64,000 bases of DNA from 21-14-0-10-47-8 sp966211455 (GTDB lineage: Bacteria; Bdellovibrionota; Bdellovibrionia; Bdellovibrionales; Bdellovibrionaceae): NCBI GenBank assembly GCA_966211455.1, contig CBIHNI010000014.1, positions 1 to 64,000 on the forward strand. The letters are read 5' to 3'. The stretch's first letter is position 1; every line of letters begins with the position of its first letter. The notes under the pieces were generated by a model, which was given only the letters and a program-made list of their open reading frames with translations, did no database searches and had not been told where the DNA came from. Positions 32,253-40,639 of this stretch are shown piece after piece. The position numbers and the translations under genes were made by a program.

Positions 32253-33878
32253 ATGAAACTAAAATGGGCCTTCACCATCGTTTTGGCAATGAGCGCCTCA
32301 TCGGCTCAGGCTTCGTGGGTCTTAAAACGCATTAGACAGGGAACAGAGATCACACCCATCGGTGTGACCGAGATCACGACCATCGGATCCAGCCTGGTGC
32401 CCAAGCTGATCAAATCGGTTCCCCAGTTTCATGCCGAAGGCGGGCTGCCATCTGAGTCTCTTTACGAAGAGATTTTGTGGCCGAATGAAGAGCTTCCACC
32501 TCTGTATGCGGGGCTGGCTTTCACGCGGTCTTTGGAAAATTTTGCCAGTGGCACCGAGGTCCGCACCATCGTTGAGCAGGGGCCGGCTCGCAATCGCATC
32601 TGCCTCACTGTCTTGGGTGACGGTTACACTCTGGCAGAAAAAGAAAAGTTCTTTGAAGACGTCGCTCGTATCGTCGATGATCTCTTCAAAGGAAAAACCT
32701 TTCAAAGTTACACGCCACTTTTCAATGTTTACGCCGTGTTCGTGCCGTCGAAAGAAAGCGGCATCACCGATCTGCAAAAGAAAAACACCGCTTTCGGATT
32801 GTACCGAAGCCCGGCCGGCAGCAAGCGCGCGATCATGCCCGGGAATCCCGCGGCCTTGAACCAAGCGGTCGCACTGGCGCCGAAAACCGATTATCCGATC
32901 GTGCTTGCGAACGATGATTACTATGGCGGATTGGGCGGACAGTTTGCGATCAGCACGCGCTCGATCGAAAGCGGTCGCATCGTGCTTCGCCACGAACTGG
33001 GACATAACTTTGGTAACGTCGGTGAAGAGTACGATGGCGGCAGCGTTTACGCAGGCGCCAACAGTTCGGAAACGGCCGACGTGCCATGGAAGCAATGGCT
33101 GAAGCAGGGACAAACCAAAGTTATGAACGACATGCGCTTTCTGGGCGGCGCTTACGTTTGGCAGAATTTGGCAAAGGGCCCGGTCACCCAGAAGTTCGAA
33201 TTTCCGGCGGCGAACAGCAAAGGACCTTTCTGGTTCGAGGTGCAAGTCAGCTCGGTCGGTTGGGAGCGTTTGGACGACGTTCAGATCTTGCTGGATGGCT
33301 CGCCGCTGGTGGTGCAAGGAAAAGGCACAGCGGATCGCAGCTTCTTCTCGACCGCGTTGGTGCAGGATTTAAAACCGGGGACCCACACGCTTGAAATCAG
33401 CGAAGTGAATCACGACGGAAATAATATTTTGGCCTTCGCGAATCTTTATGCTTACGAAGCCGACTATGATTTCACCGGTGGGATCGGCGCATTTAAAACA
33501 TATGATGATGGCGGCAACGTGACCTATCGTCCAACCCATCAACACTGTTTGATGCGTGATATGCTGTACGAGTTCTTCTGTTCGGTTGATCAAGAGAATA
33601 TGTGGATTCAATTCTTGGGTCGCACACGCTTGATCGACGACGTGCAGGTGGGCACATCGGTCAGCGTGCATCCGATGAAGCTTTCGGGTCTTTCGATCGC
33701 CTGGTTCCAGCAGCGGGGCAATCAGTGGACCGAAGTTCCAGCCCTGAAAAATGTGTGGACCGTGGCGACGTCGGAGCTCAGCAAAGGCTCATATAAGGTC
33801 AAAGTCGATTATCAATCACCAGAGATTCGTAAATCCGCAAGCGGGCTTTCGGACCAAGCCAATTTCGAGGTCCCCTAG
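32253..33878 (+). CDS. Exported M64-family-like metallopeptidase
   Basis: About 541 residues with a signal peptide ending SSAQA. The sequence RICLTVLGDGYTLAEKEKFF is typical of peptidase M64 (IgA peptidase-like) domains. The zinc site is HELGH at 247-251 in LRHELGHNFGNVGEEYDGG, with the glycines and the downstream E-E-Y in place. A second half (from about 310) has beta-rich sequence and an Ig-like end (SYKVKVDYQSPEIRKSASGL), perhaps substrate-binding. The ATG at 32253 has AGAGGGG upstream. The family includes secreted endopeptidases; the substrate is unknown. Confidence 0.85.
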   Translation: MKLKWAFTIVLAMSASSAQASWVLKRIRQGTEITPIGVTEITTIGSSLVPKLIKSVPQFHAEGGLPSESLYEEILWPNEELPPLYAGLAFTRSLENFASGTEVRTIVEQGPARNRICLTVLGDGYTLAEKEKFFEDVARIVDDLFKGKTFQSYTPLFNVYAVFVPSKESGITDLQKKNTAFGLYRSPAGSKRAIMPGNPAALNQAVALAPKTDYPIVLANDDYYGGLGGQFAISTRSIESGRIVLRHELGHNFGNVGEEYDGGSVYAGANSSETADVPWKQWLKQGQTKVMNDMRFLGGAYVWQNLAKGPVTQKFEFPAANSKGPFWFEVQVSSVGWERLDDVQILLDGSPLVVQGKGTADRSFFSTALVQDLKPGTHTLEISEVNHDGNNILAFANLYAYEADYDFTGGIGAFKTYDDGGNVTYRPTHQHCLMRDMLYEFFCSVDQENMWIQFLGRTRLIDDVQVGTSVSVHPMKLSGLSIAWFQQRGNQWTEVPALKNVWTVATSELSKGSYKVKVDYQSPEIRKSASGLSDQANFEVP

Positions 33879-33923
33879 CTCTTTTGAATCTCAGAGCAGG
33901 GTGGGGTGCTAGCGAAAAACGTT

Positions 33924-33960
33924 ACTTTGCAGAGGGATTAGACAGCCACCTCTGCAAAGT
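33924..33960 (+). terminator. Hairpin after the M64 peptidase gene
   Basis: A perfect 12-bp stem, ACTTTGCAGAGG with CCTCTGCAAAGT, with a 13-base loop, follows the stop codon by about 45 bp. It is followed by GGGTTTTC, a weak T-run, so it is a probable terminator. Confidence 0.6.
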
Positions 33961-34060
33961 GGGTTTTCAGTAGATCATAAATATCAAGCAAAATCATATA
34001 CTTATGGAGATGGCATGGGCAATTGTGGAATGGCTCAGGCGTTGCTCTAGGGAGAGGTAT

Positions 34061-34627
34061 ATGAAAACACACAATTTGAAACTCAAGTCTCTATTCGCGA
34101 TCGCTCTTTCAGTTCTGGCTTTGGTTGCCTGTAACAAGAAAGAGGATAACAACGCTGCGACACCGACGTCGTATCAAATGATCAATGGAATGTGTTATAA
34201 CAACCAAAACCAGGTTGTCGCCACCACGCTTTGTACAAATAACGGTTACTATATGAGTAACGGTTACTGCTACAACACCGCTGGACAGATTGTCACAACG
34301 ACTTTGTGCCAACAGACGAACACCGGTTATTACATGAATAACGGTTACTGCTACAATACAGCAGGTCAAATCGTATCGACCATGCTTTGCCAGCAGACGA
34401 ACACCGGTTACTATATGAGTAACGGATACTGCTACAGCTCGACCGGTCAGATTGTGAACACCGCCCTTTGCACGAACAACGGTGGCGGAATTTACGGTCA
34501 GCAGTGCTACGGTTCTTACTTGTATCAAGCCAGCTACTGGTCGCAGATGGTTTGGTGTAACGGTTCGAACTGCCGCGGATACACCTTGTACGAAATGAAC
34601 TCGGGCCGCTCCGTCACTTGCCAGTAA
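34061..34627 (+). CDS. Lipoprotein with four Cys-pair repeats
   Basis: About 188 residues. A lipoprotein signal ends LALVAC (C24). Three 27-residue tandem repeats encoded by near-exact 81-bp repeats start at 34244, 34325 and 34406: GYYMSNGYCYNTAGQIV then TTTLCQQTNT. A looser unit precedes them (SYQMINGMCYNNQNQVV). Each unit has two Cys spaced 12 residues apart. The last 50 residues are again Cys and aromatic rich. I know of no matching family. The regular Cys suggests a disulfide-bonded rod at the outer membrane or surface. The ATG has GGGAGAGG 7 bases upstream. A strong terminator follows. Confidence 0.8.
   Translation: MKTHNLKLKSLFAIALSVLALVACNKKEDNNAATPTSYQMINGMCYNNQNQVVATTLCTNNGYYMSNGYCYNTAGQIVTTTLCQQTNTGYYMNNGYCYNTAGQIVSTMLCQQTNTGYYMSNGYCYSSTGQIVNTALCTNNGGGIYGQQCYGSYLYQASYWSQMVWCNGSNCRGYTLYEMNSGRSVTCQ
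34244..34486 (+). repeat. Three 81-bp in-frame tandem repeats in the lipoprotein gene
   Basis: Units start exactly 81 bp apart at 34244, 34325 and 34406 and encode 27 residues each. Units 1 and 2 are nearly the same; the third diverges after the second half. The copy number may vary between strains. Confidence 0.85.
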
Positions 34628-34653
34628 GATCAAATAAATTGTGTGATGAAAGA

Positions 34654-34684
34654 AAGACCAGCTCTGAAAAAGCTGGTCTTTTTA
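34654..34684 (+). terminator. Intrinsic terminator of the lipoprotein gene
   Basis: AAGACCAGCT pairs with AGCTGGTCTT, followed by T-run TTTTTA. It lies about 25 bp after the stop codon and may serve the convergent kinase gene too. Confidence 0.9.
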
Positions 34685-34686
34685 TT

Positions 34687-36003
34687 TTAATGGGATGTCG
34701 AAGCGGCGGCGTAAGGGATCGATGAAGCCGAATACCGGCTGGCGTTTTCATTTCGTAGGGAAGTCGAAGAAGATTCGGTGACACTGGTGCGATCGTAAAG
34801 CGGGAACTGCACCGTAAAGGTGGCGCCGCGGTTAGGGCCTTCGGATTGCGCTTCGATGGTTCCGGCGAATGCGGTCACGATGTGGCGAACGATCGCAAGC
34901 CCCAAGCCTAAGCCGCCATGTTTTCGTGTCAGCGAATCATCCGCCTGGCGGAATCTTTCAAACACGTAAGGAAGAAAATCTTTTGGAATCCCTTCGCCCG
35001 TATCGCGGATCGAAATGGAAACGGAGGGACCGGCTAATTTCGCTTTCACCCAAATCTGTCCATTTTCAGGAGTGAACTTGATTGCATTGTTCAAAAGGTT
35101 GTTAAACGTTTGCAGCAATCGCTCGGGATCGCCCAGGATCCATGCTTCGCGACTGCCAGCCGAGACAAAGTTATTTTCGAACTCGATTTTCAGATTTTTT
35201 TTCTGGGCATTCAGGCGCAGCGTTTCGATCGCGTCTTCAATGATCGGAATCACATCGACCGGTTTTTGATCGAAAGAAATGCGATTCAGGATAATCGTCG
35301 AAGTGTCCATCAAATCATCGATGATGCGATTCTGAGCTTTGGCATTGCGAAGGATGGTTTGCAATCCTTGTTGCGCCTCTTCGCCATCGACTTCGCCTTG
35401 GGCGATCAGGCTGGCCCAGCCTTCGATGGCGTTCAGCGGAGTGCGAAGTTCGTGTGAAACCATCATCAGAAATTCGTCTTTGGCTTTATTGGCCTCATCC
35501 AGCTCGGTGATTTGCTTTCCCAGAGACTCGAGCAGCTTTACGTTTTCCATGGCCACCGCAACCGTGTCGGCCAGCGCCTGCAATGTTTTGATTTCTTCAT
35601 CCGTGGCGATGTGATGAGAGGCCCAGTAATTTCCGATGGCGCCAATCGGATTGGATTGCTGGATCGGAACCATCACCAAGCTTTTGACGAAAGTGGGGCG
35701 GTAGGCGTCGATCGGAATACGCGAGTCCTGATAGATGTCGGGAATTGCGACCGCTTGCTTGTGCAACATGGACCAACCGCTGATGCAGGCTTGCAAAGGG
35801 AATTTCTTTCCTTTCCATAAGGGTTCGATCGCGTCTTCGTCGACGTAATGACAAAAGCCTTCGTCTTTTAATACGAAGGTGGCGCCGTCAGAACCGACCA
35901 GCTGACGGGCCGCCGTGCGGACAATTTTGGTGATCTCGTCCAAGCTTCGCACCTGGGAGAGAGAGTGCAGGACTGATAAAAGTTTTTCGCTCGATGCATC
36001 CAT
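34687..36003 (-). CDS. GAF-domain histidine kinase
   Basis: Soluble sensor kinase of 438 residues without membrane segments. An N-terminal GAF domain (about 15-155) ends in a coiled linker (LESLGKQITELDEANKAKDE); the HisKA box VSHELRTPLNAI carries H184. HATPase motifs follow: N box NNLLNNAIKFTPE, G1 IRDTGEGIPKDF, F box FERFRQAD and G2 GGLGLGLAIVRHI. No response regulator is adjacent, so it is an orphan kinase. The C-terminal Ser/Thr-rich tail (TSVTESSSTSLRNENASRYS) is an extra region. The signal is unknown. Confidence 0.93.
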   Translation of the reverse strand: MDASSEKLLSVLHSLSQVRSLDEITKIVRTAARQLVGSDGATFVLKDEGFCHYVDEDAIEPLWKGKKFPLQACISGWSMLHKQAVAIPDIYQDSRIPIDAYRPTFVKSLVMVPIQQSNPIGAIGNYWASHHIATDEEIKTLQALADTVAVAMENVKLLESLGKQITELDEANKAKDEFLMMVSHELRTPLNAIEGWASLIAQGEVDGEEAQQGLQTILRNAKAQNRIIDDLMDTSTIILNRISFDQKPVDVIPIIEDAIETLRLNAQKKNLKIEFENNFVSAGSREAWILGDPERLLQTFNNLLNNAIKFTPENGQIWVKAKLAGPSVSISIRDTGEGIPKDFLPYVFERFRQADDSLTRKHGGLGLGLAIVRHIVTAFAGTIEAQSEGPNRGATFTVQFPLYDRTSVTESSSTSLRNENASRYSASSIPYAAASTSH

Positions 36004-36236
36004 GCTTTCTGTATAAACTCTTTTTTGTTTGAATGATAGACGTTCTTAAGATGGCCTGGTTTGGCTTGCTATGCGCCAAAATCCGCGTCACTTGCGGCTG
36101 ATTGCAGTTGATGTCAGTTATAAGAAAAGCTTTGAATTCGTTTGACTTAACGGTGCCATTTTTTCTGACGAAGGGTTGGCATCTTTATTGGATAGTTGTC
36201 GGGTGAAGGGGATTTAAACCACCTCAGGGGGACAAA

Positions 36237-36884
36237 ATGAAACCACTTTTCTTGATCGCACTTGTCAGTCTTGGATTGTCATTCTCAGCTCAAGCTCAAA
36301 CGCCGCCATTTCAAGTCGGGCAGCCGATGATCGATGGGGACGGGTGTCCATCTGGCTCCGTTCAGGCCGTTATTTCTCCGGATGGCCGCGCCATCTCGAT
36401 TCTTTTCGATCAGTTCATGATCGACATCCCACGTGGGACGTACACCATGGAGCAGCTTCGCCGTTACTGCCGCTTCCGCATTCCTTTGAATTTGCAAGCC
36501 GGATACAATTTGGACGTTTCGAAGGTTGATTATCGCGGATTTGCCAATTTACAAGGCGGAAACCGTGGATTCATTATCACCACCGGAAATCTGCCAAGCA
36601 TGAACGATTTCACCATTGGCCAAAACCAATTGCGTGTTCAGCTGCCTCCGGGTACGGCGAACTTTACGATCTCTCAGCCTCTGAAGCTTCGCATTCGCAA
36701 TCGTTGTCAGGCGATGCCGGTCCTTGAATTCACAAGCGTGATTCACGTCTTGGGACCGAATGCTCGTGGTGGTGGCAAAATCTTGAATGAAGAGGCGATG
36801 ATGATGATCGACTCGGCCGATGTGGGCGGCAGTGACGCCGACGCGATTCGCTTGAATCTGTCGGTCACCAAATGCCAACAATAA
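36237..36884 (+). CDS. Secreted DUF4360-like protein, paralogue 2
   Basis: 215 residues with a signal peptide ending FSAQAQ. The mature start, PMIDGDGCPSGSVQAVISPD, followed by GRAISILFDQFM, CRFRIPLNLQAGYNLDVSKV and DYRGFANLQGGNRG, follows the same order as 26308-26907. Cys positions are also related. A GGGGGACA sequence lies before the ATG. It is monocistronic with a terminator. The function is unknown; presence of two copies in one window suggests a lineage family. Confidence 0.75.
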   Translation: MKPLFLIALVSLGLSFSAQAQTPPFQVGQPMIDGDGCPSGSVQAVISPDGRAISILFDQFMIDIPRGTYTMEQLRRYCRFRIPLNLQAGYNLDVSKVDYRGFANLQGGNRGFIITTGNLPSMNDFTIGQNQLRVQLPPGTANFTISQPLKLRIRNRCQAMPVLEFTSVIHVLGPNARGGGKILNEEAMMMIDSADVGGSDADAIRLNLSVTKCQQ

Positions 36885-36910
36885 GATTTTGAAGTTACGC
36901 ACTTTCCGGA

Positions 36911-36945
36911 AGCGGGGTCTTTGAAAAGGACCTCGCTTTTTTTTT
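36911..36945 (+). terminator. Intrinsic terminator of the second DUF4360-like gene
   Basis: AGCGGGGTC pairs with GACCTCGCT (one G-T pair), followed by T9. Confidence 0.88.
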
Positions 36946-36980
36946 GCCCAAGGCCGGAAGAGAAGTGTAATCTTCCTGGC

Positions 36981-37562
36981 ATGTCGAAAACACGATTGAT
37001 TCTTCTCAATGGGACCTCCAGTGCCGGGAAAACCAGCATCGTCAACAGCCTGCACGCCAAGCTGACCGAGCCATATCTGAATATTGGTTTGGATAAGTTT
37101 TTAAATATGCTGCCGGAAAGATGCTTTCAGCAGCCACAGTGGAACGAGATCATGGGGCTGTCCCACACGGCCGGCCCGTTGGGGCATCAATTGATTTCGG
37201 GGATGCATCATTCAATTGCAGCCATGCTCAAGCGCGGGAACTCGGTGATCGCCGATCACGTGATGATCGAGCGCAAATGGGTCGAGGAAGCGGCCGAGCT
37301 TTTTTCGCAGTTCGAAGCTTTCTGGATCGGCATTCGCTGTCCGGTCGAAGTGATTGAACAACGCGAGAAAGAGCGGAAGAATCGCACCCTAGGGTCGGCG
37401 CGCCTGCAATTCGATGTCGTGCACGCATGGGCCGAATACGATTTGGAAATTGACTCGTCCAAGAGCACGCCGGATGAAAGCGCCGAGACGATCATTCAAT
37501 TTATCGAGACAGGGGCGAAGCCCGACGCCTTTAAAAAAATTTACCGGCGCATCGGCCGGTAA
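36981..37562 (+). CDS. Chloramphenicol phosphotransferase-like P-loop kinase
   Basis: About 193 residues, of the CPT family (PF07931 type). The P-loop LLNGTSSAGKTS is at 8-19, and NIGLDKFLNMLP holds the Asp that acts as catalytic base in the chloramphenicol enzyme. VIADHVMIE and RCPVEVIEQREKERKNRTLG match the family's lid and base-binding segments. CPT-like proteins occur in many genomes without chloramphenicol production; the real substrate is unknown. The gene converges on the MCP gene, whose terminator overlaps its stop codon. Confidence 0.82.
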   Translation: MSKTRLILLNGTSSAGKTSIVNSLHAKLTEPYLNIGLDKFLNMLPERCFQQPQWNEIMGLSHTAGPLGHQLISGMHHSIAAMLKRGNSVIADHVMIERKWVEEAAELFSQFEAFWIGIRCPVEVIEQREKERKNRTLGSARLQFDVVHAWAEYDLEIDSSKSTPDESAETIIQFIETGAKPDAFKKIYRRIGR

Positions 37563-37566
37563 ATTT
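37533..37566 (-). terminator. Terminator of the MCP gene overlapping the CPT-like stop codon
   Basis: AAATTTACCGG (37537-37547) and CCGGTAAATTT (37556-37566) form a perfect 11-bp stem. Read leftward it is followed by a T-run (plus A-run 37533-37539), so it terminates the MCP message, within the last codons of the opposite gene. Confidence 0.75.
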
Positions 37567-37591
37567 GGAATCTGAATTTCGGTTTTTCGAA

Positions 37592-39007
37592 TTAGGCGGC
37601 TTTGTTACCGTACAGCAAAGATTTCAGATCGTCGGCATTGCCTTTCAAAGTGTGCGCCTGGGTCGACATCTGCTGCGAGCTTGTTGTCACTTCAGCTGAA
37701 ACCATGGCGTTCTTTTGTACGATCTGATCGATACTTTCCATCGCCTGCTTGATCTCATCCAGGCTGCCGGCTTGTTCTTCAGAGGCCGTGGCAATCTCTT
37801 GATTGAGAACAGTCATCTTTTGGATGGAATTGATGATCACATCCAAAGCGGCACCACTCAAATCGGCGACTTTCGTTCCGTCTTCGACTTTCGAGCTGCT
37901 GGCTTGGATCAAATCGCTGATCTCTTTGGTTGCCGTTGCTGATTTCTGTGCCAGCGTGCGAACCGCATCGGCCACAACCGCAAAGCCTTTCCCTTGTTCT
38001 CCGGCGCGCGCGGCCTCGACCGCTGCATTCAGTGCGAGCAGGTTGGTTTGGAAAGCGATGTCTTCGATCACCGATGTGATCTCTTCAATTTTTCGAGAGA
38101 AGCCGTGGATATCGCGCATCGTAACAATCAACTGATGAATGTCTTTCCCACCTTTGTTCGCACCCTGGGCGCACTCTTCCGCCAAGGAAGCGGCATTCTT
38201 GGCGCTGGCCGCGTTTTGTTGCACCATCGAAGCGATCTGCTGGATCGAAGCCGAGGTCTGTTGGACCGCAGCCGCTTGCTGCTCGGACGAGCGCGACAGC
38301 TGTTCGCTGGAAACTTCCAGCACCTGGCTCATGGCATTGGCTTCTTGGGTGTTTTGGAAAAGACCATTGGTGACATGATCCAAGCCTTGATTGACCTGGC
38401 GACGGAACGCAAATCCCAATCCCAGCAAAATAAAGGTCGCAACCACCACGCACAAAGCCAGAACCAACTGAATCTTGTAGCTATTGGTGATCGAGGTGTC
38501 GAGAGTTGCCATCGTATCTTTACGAAGAGCCGAGAACTCTTTATCGATTTGATCGAACGTCTTTTCCGAGAGTGGAATCAATTTGGCCGCTGAAAGATTT
38601 TGAGCTTCCGCTTTGTGACTGGCATTTAGCTGCGTTTTGATATCGCCCCAGATTTTTCCGTACTGGGAAATCGTGTCCTTGTAAAATGAGCAGTCGCCTG
38701 TGCACGATGTTTCAAATGATTTAATCACTTCGGCCAGGTAGCCGTCGACGACTTCGATACGAAGGGCAATCGACTCGGCATCGGTTTCATAAAGTGTGGC
38801 CTGAATATTTGTTTGCAGTGCCGCCATCGATTTCATAAACATGGCTTTTTGTGAAAGGTGATCCAAGCCCATGCGGCTAGCATCCGCCAAGCCATTCATC
38901 GCGCGACGATTGGTCAAGAAAGAGAATCCAGCCGAGCTCAAAGAAACAATTCCAACAAACAACACAAACCACAATAAGAGTTTTTTGAAACCGAGTCTTT
39001 TGAACAT
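37592..39007 (-). CDS. Methyl-accepting chemotaxis protein (4HB-type sensor)
   Basis: Membrane chemoreceptor of 471 residues. The first membrane segment is near 9-30, a helical periplasmic sensor of about 150 residues follows, and the second segment is near 175-197. The cytoplasmic part ends in the highly conserved hairpin tip EDIAFQTNLLALNAAVEAAR, then AGEQGKGFAVVADAVRTLAQ. No HAMP domain is obvious and no CheR pentapeptide ends the protein (SLLYGNKAA). AAGGAG lies before the ATG. The sequence TTCCGATAA 29 bases upstream resembles a FliA -10 box but no -35 box is evident. Confidence 0.93.
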   Translation of the reverse strand: MFKRLGFKKLLLWFVLFVGIVSLSSAGFSFLTNRRAMNGLADASRMGLDHLSQKAMFMKSMAALQTNIQATLYETDAESIALRIEVVDGYLAEVIKSFETSCTGDCSFYKDTISQYGKIWGDIKTQLNASHKAEAQNLSAAKLIPLSEKTFDQIDKEFSALRKDTMATLDTSITNSYKIQLVLALCVVVATFILLGLGFAFRRQVNQGLDHVTNGLFQNTQEANAMSQVLEVSSEQLSRSSEQQAAAVQQTSASIQQIASMVQQNAASAKNAASLAEECAQGANKGGKDIHQLIVTMRDIHGFSRKIEEITSVIEDIAFQTNLLALNAAVEAARAGEQGKGFAVVADAVRTLAQKSATATKEISDLIQASSSKVEDGTKVADLSGAALDVIINSIQKMTVLNQEIATASEEQAGSLDEIKQAMESIDQIVQKNAMVSAEVTTSSQQMSTQAHTLKGNADDLKSLLYGNKAA

Positions 39008-39407
39008 GCGAACTCCTTAATTCTTCCTTTAGTCTTTATCGGAATCTAAAAAAAAAAGGAGAGACCAAAATCCCGATTCTTCAAAAGGATCTTGGTGAGG
39101 ATGAGTTGAACTGAGACGAAGTCACAAGTTTCCAGATCAAGGTCGAGTGTTCGTGTCGCCCGCCATAAACAAAAAGACATGCAAATCCTAAATATGATTT
39201 TGATTTCGATCCCAAAACGAGACTCGAAACCCTGTGCGGCAGCGTGCCGGGCGGCAATAAGATTGCGACAGGTGCACCGCGTATTTTTGTGTCGCTACAT
39301 GATAAAATGGTTTGTATTCGCGAAATGCATAATAAGATGTCGTGCTAAGCCTTTGATGTGGTGAAAGCCGGTGCTAGCTTTTTGCTTCAGGAATGGAGAC
39401 CTCGATT
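39008..39407. other. 400-bp intergenic region with little content
   Basis: Between the MCP gene and 39408. I see a FliA-like -10 candidate for the MCP (minus strand, 39036-39044), and an open frame of 61 codons (39179-39364) that has no ribosome-binding site and looks spurious. No repeat, RNA gene or terminator is recognisable. Confidence 0.4.
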
Positions 39408-39836
39408 ATGAAAAATCTGATCTGCGCAACTTTTCTGGTCCTGGGCGCTTTCGCCCATGCAGAGACCTCTCAAGATATTCAAAACATCCAAAATCTTCCG
39501 GCCAAATTGAAATGCCAACAGGTGACCGCCGTCTACGGTCGGTATGCCGAAGACCGTCTGCGAACCGTTCCAACGGTGTCCATGGATTCAATGGGCGTTC
39601 TTTTCGTTAGCAAAGGAAATCTGGATAACGAGCTGGTCGTGACCCTGAATATCGATGGCGAGCAGATCACGGATTTGATTTTCACATCCGAAGATCTGGC
39701 CGCCATGAAATCGGGAAAAGTAAATCACATTCGCGGACAGTACCGCGAGTCTTCGTCGTATCATGACTCTTGGGTCGATGCTTTGACCGTGGTGGATTGC
39801 GTGGCAGATTCGGTCGTGGCGACCCCAAGTCGCTAA
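39408..39836 (+). CDS. Exported hypothetical protein, about 142 residues
   Basis: Signal peptide MKNLICATFLVLGAFAHA, then a small beta-rich domain with two Cys (KCQQVTAVYGRYAEDRL, VVDCVADSV) at the ends, possibly joined by a disulfide. I do not recognise the family. It ends 4 bases inside the stop codon of the convergent gene. The ATG at 39408 has GGAGA upstream. The function is unknown. Confidence 0.65.
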   Translation: MKNLICATFLVLGAFAHAETSQDIQNIQNLPAKLKCQQVTAVYGRYAEDRLRTVPTVSMDSMGVLFVSKGNLDNELVVTLNIDGEQITDLIFTSEDLAAMKSGKVNHIRGQYRESSSYHDSWVDALTVVDCVADSVVATPSR

Positions 39837-40639
39837 GCGCTCTCGGCGTCGTCGTTTTTGCGTTTGCGAATGTAGGGCAGGATCGCAACCCCGGCGATCA
39901 TCAAAAGACCCCCGGCCAAGCCGGTCAGCAAGCTGAGCTTTTGGATCACCCGCCATAAGATAAAAGGGCGGCCTAGAAATTTGGCGCTTTCCGCGTAGAT
40001 GATTTCGCAGGCGCCGTTTTCAGTGTCGGTGCGGACCAGGCTGGTTTTGCGAGAAAATCCACCGTCCATCGAGTAATCAACGAGCTTTCCGGAAATTTCG
40101 ATTTGATCGCCAATCTGGGCTGAACGGATCACGCGCAGGACTTCGTCGTTCGCGGGTAACACGTGATTGTTGGACAGTTGATCTTTGCGAAAGGCCTTCC
40201 AGGACTCAAAGTCGGGGGCTTGCACGTAGCAGGTCCAGTCGCCGTGACTGAATTTCCATTTTTCAAGCTGTGATGAAACGGCATTGTCGCCCCAGACAAC
40301 ACACAGATCTTGAATCTGAAAAGGATCGCCGCCTTCAGCGTAAGAGATATCAAGCCAGCTGGCCGAATCGTGCGTTTCAACCACCAGGCCCCGAATGGTG
40401 TAGTTGGCTTTTGGCTGCAGGCTGTAGGTGTGTTTGCCTTTGTACTCGTCAAAAGCAGAAGCATTTTCGATCGGAGTTTGTTCCGGATCTTGATGAACCA
40501 GAGGATGCATTTGTTTGCCACCCGAAAGGCGAGTCGACAGATAGTGAGCGGTAGAGCCCACCACCAAAGAGACCGCCAAGGTTTTCAGACCGAACAGAAG
40601 GACTTCCGCCGGCTCCAGTTCATCCAGATTTAATTTCAT
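39833..40639 (-). CDS. Hypothetical membrane protein, two membrane segments
   Basis: 268 residues. A membrane segment lies near residues 12-30 and a second near the C-terminus (SLLTGLAGGLLMIAGVAILP), so the middle, about 200 residues, is in the periplasm or cytoplasm. The stretch QPKANYTIRGLVVETHDSAS starts a beta-rich domain that I do not recognise. The ATG overlaps the aldo/keto reductase stop codon (ATGA), so translation is probably coupled, though a functional link is not evident. It converges with 39408-39836, with overlapping stops. Confidence 0.7.
   Translation of the reverse strand: MKLNLDELEPAEVLLFGLKTLAVSLVVGSTAHYLSTRLSGGKQMHPLVHQDPEQTPIENASAFDEYKGKHTYSLQPKANYTIRGLVVETHDSASWLDISYAEGGDPFQIQDLCVVWGDNAVSSQLEKWKFSHGDWTCYVQAPDFESWKAFRKDQLSNNHVLPANDEVLRVIRSAQIGDQIEISGKLVDYSMDGGFSRKTSLVRTDTENGACEIIYAESAKFLGRPFILWRVIQKLSLLTGLAGGLLMIAGVAILPYIRKRKNDDAESA

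Noticed and set aside
32322..33317. Minus-strand open frame of 331 codons opposite the M64 peptidase
   Set aside because: It overlaps a clear gene in antisense, has no ribosome-binding site and no recognisable protein pattern; it arises from codon bias.
34244..34486. CRISPR-like array
   Set aside because: The 81-bp repeats are adjacent and in-frame in a lipoprotein gene, with no spacers.
39179..39364. 61-codon open frame upstream of 39408
   Set aside because: No ribosome-binding site, odd composition and no recognisable pattern.
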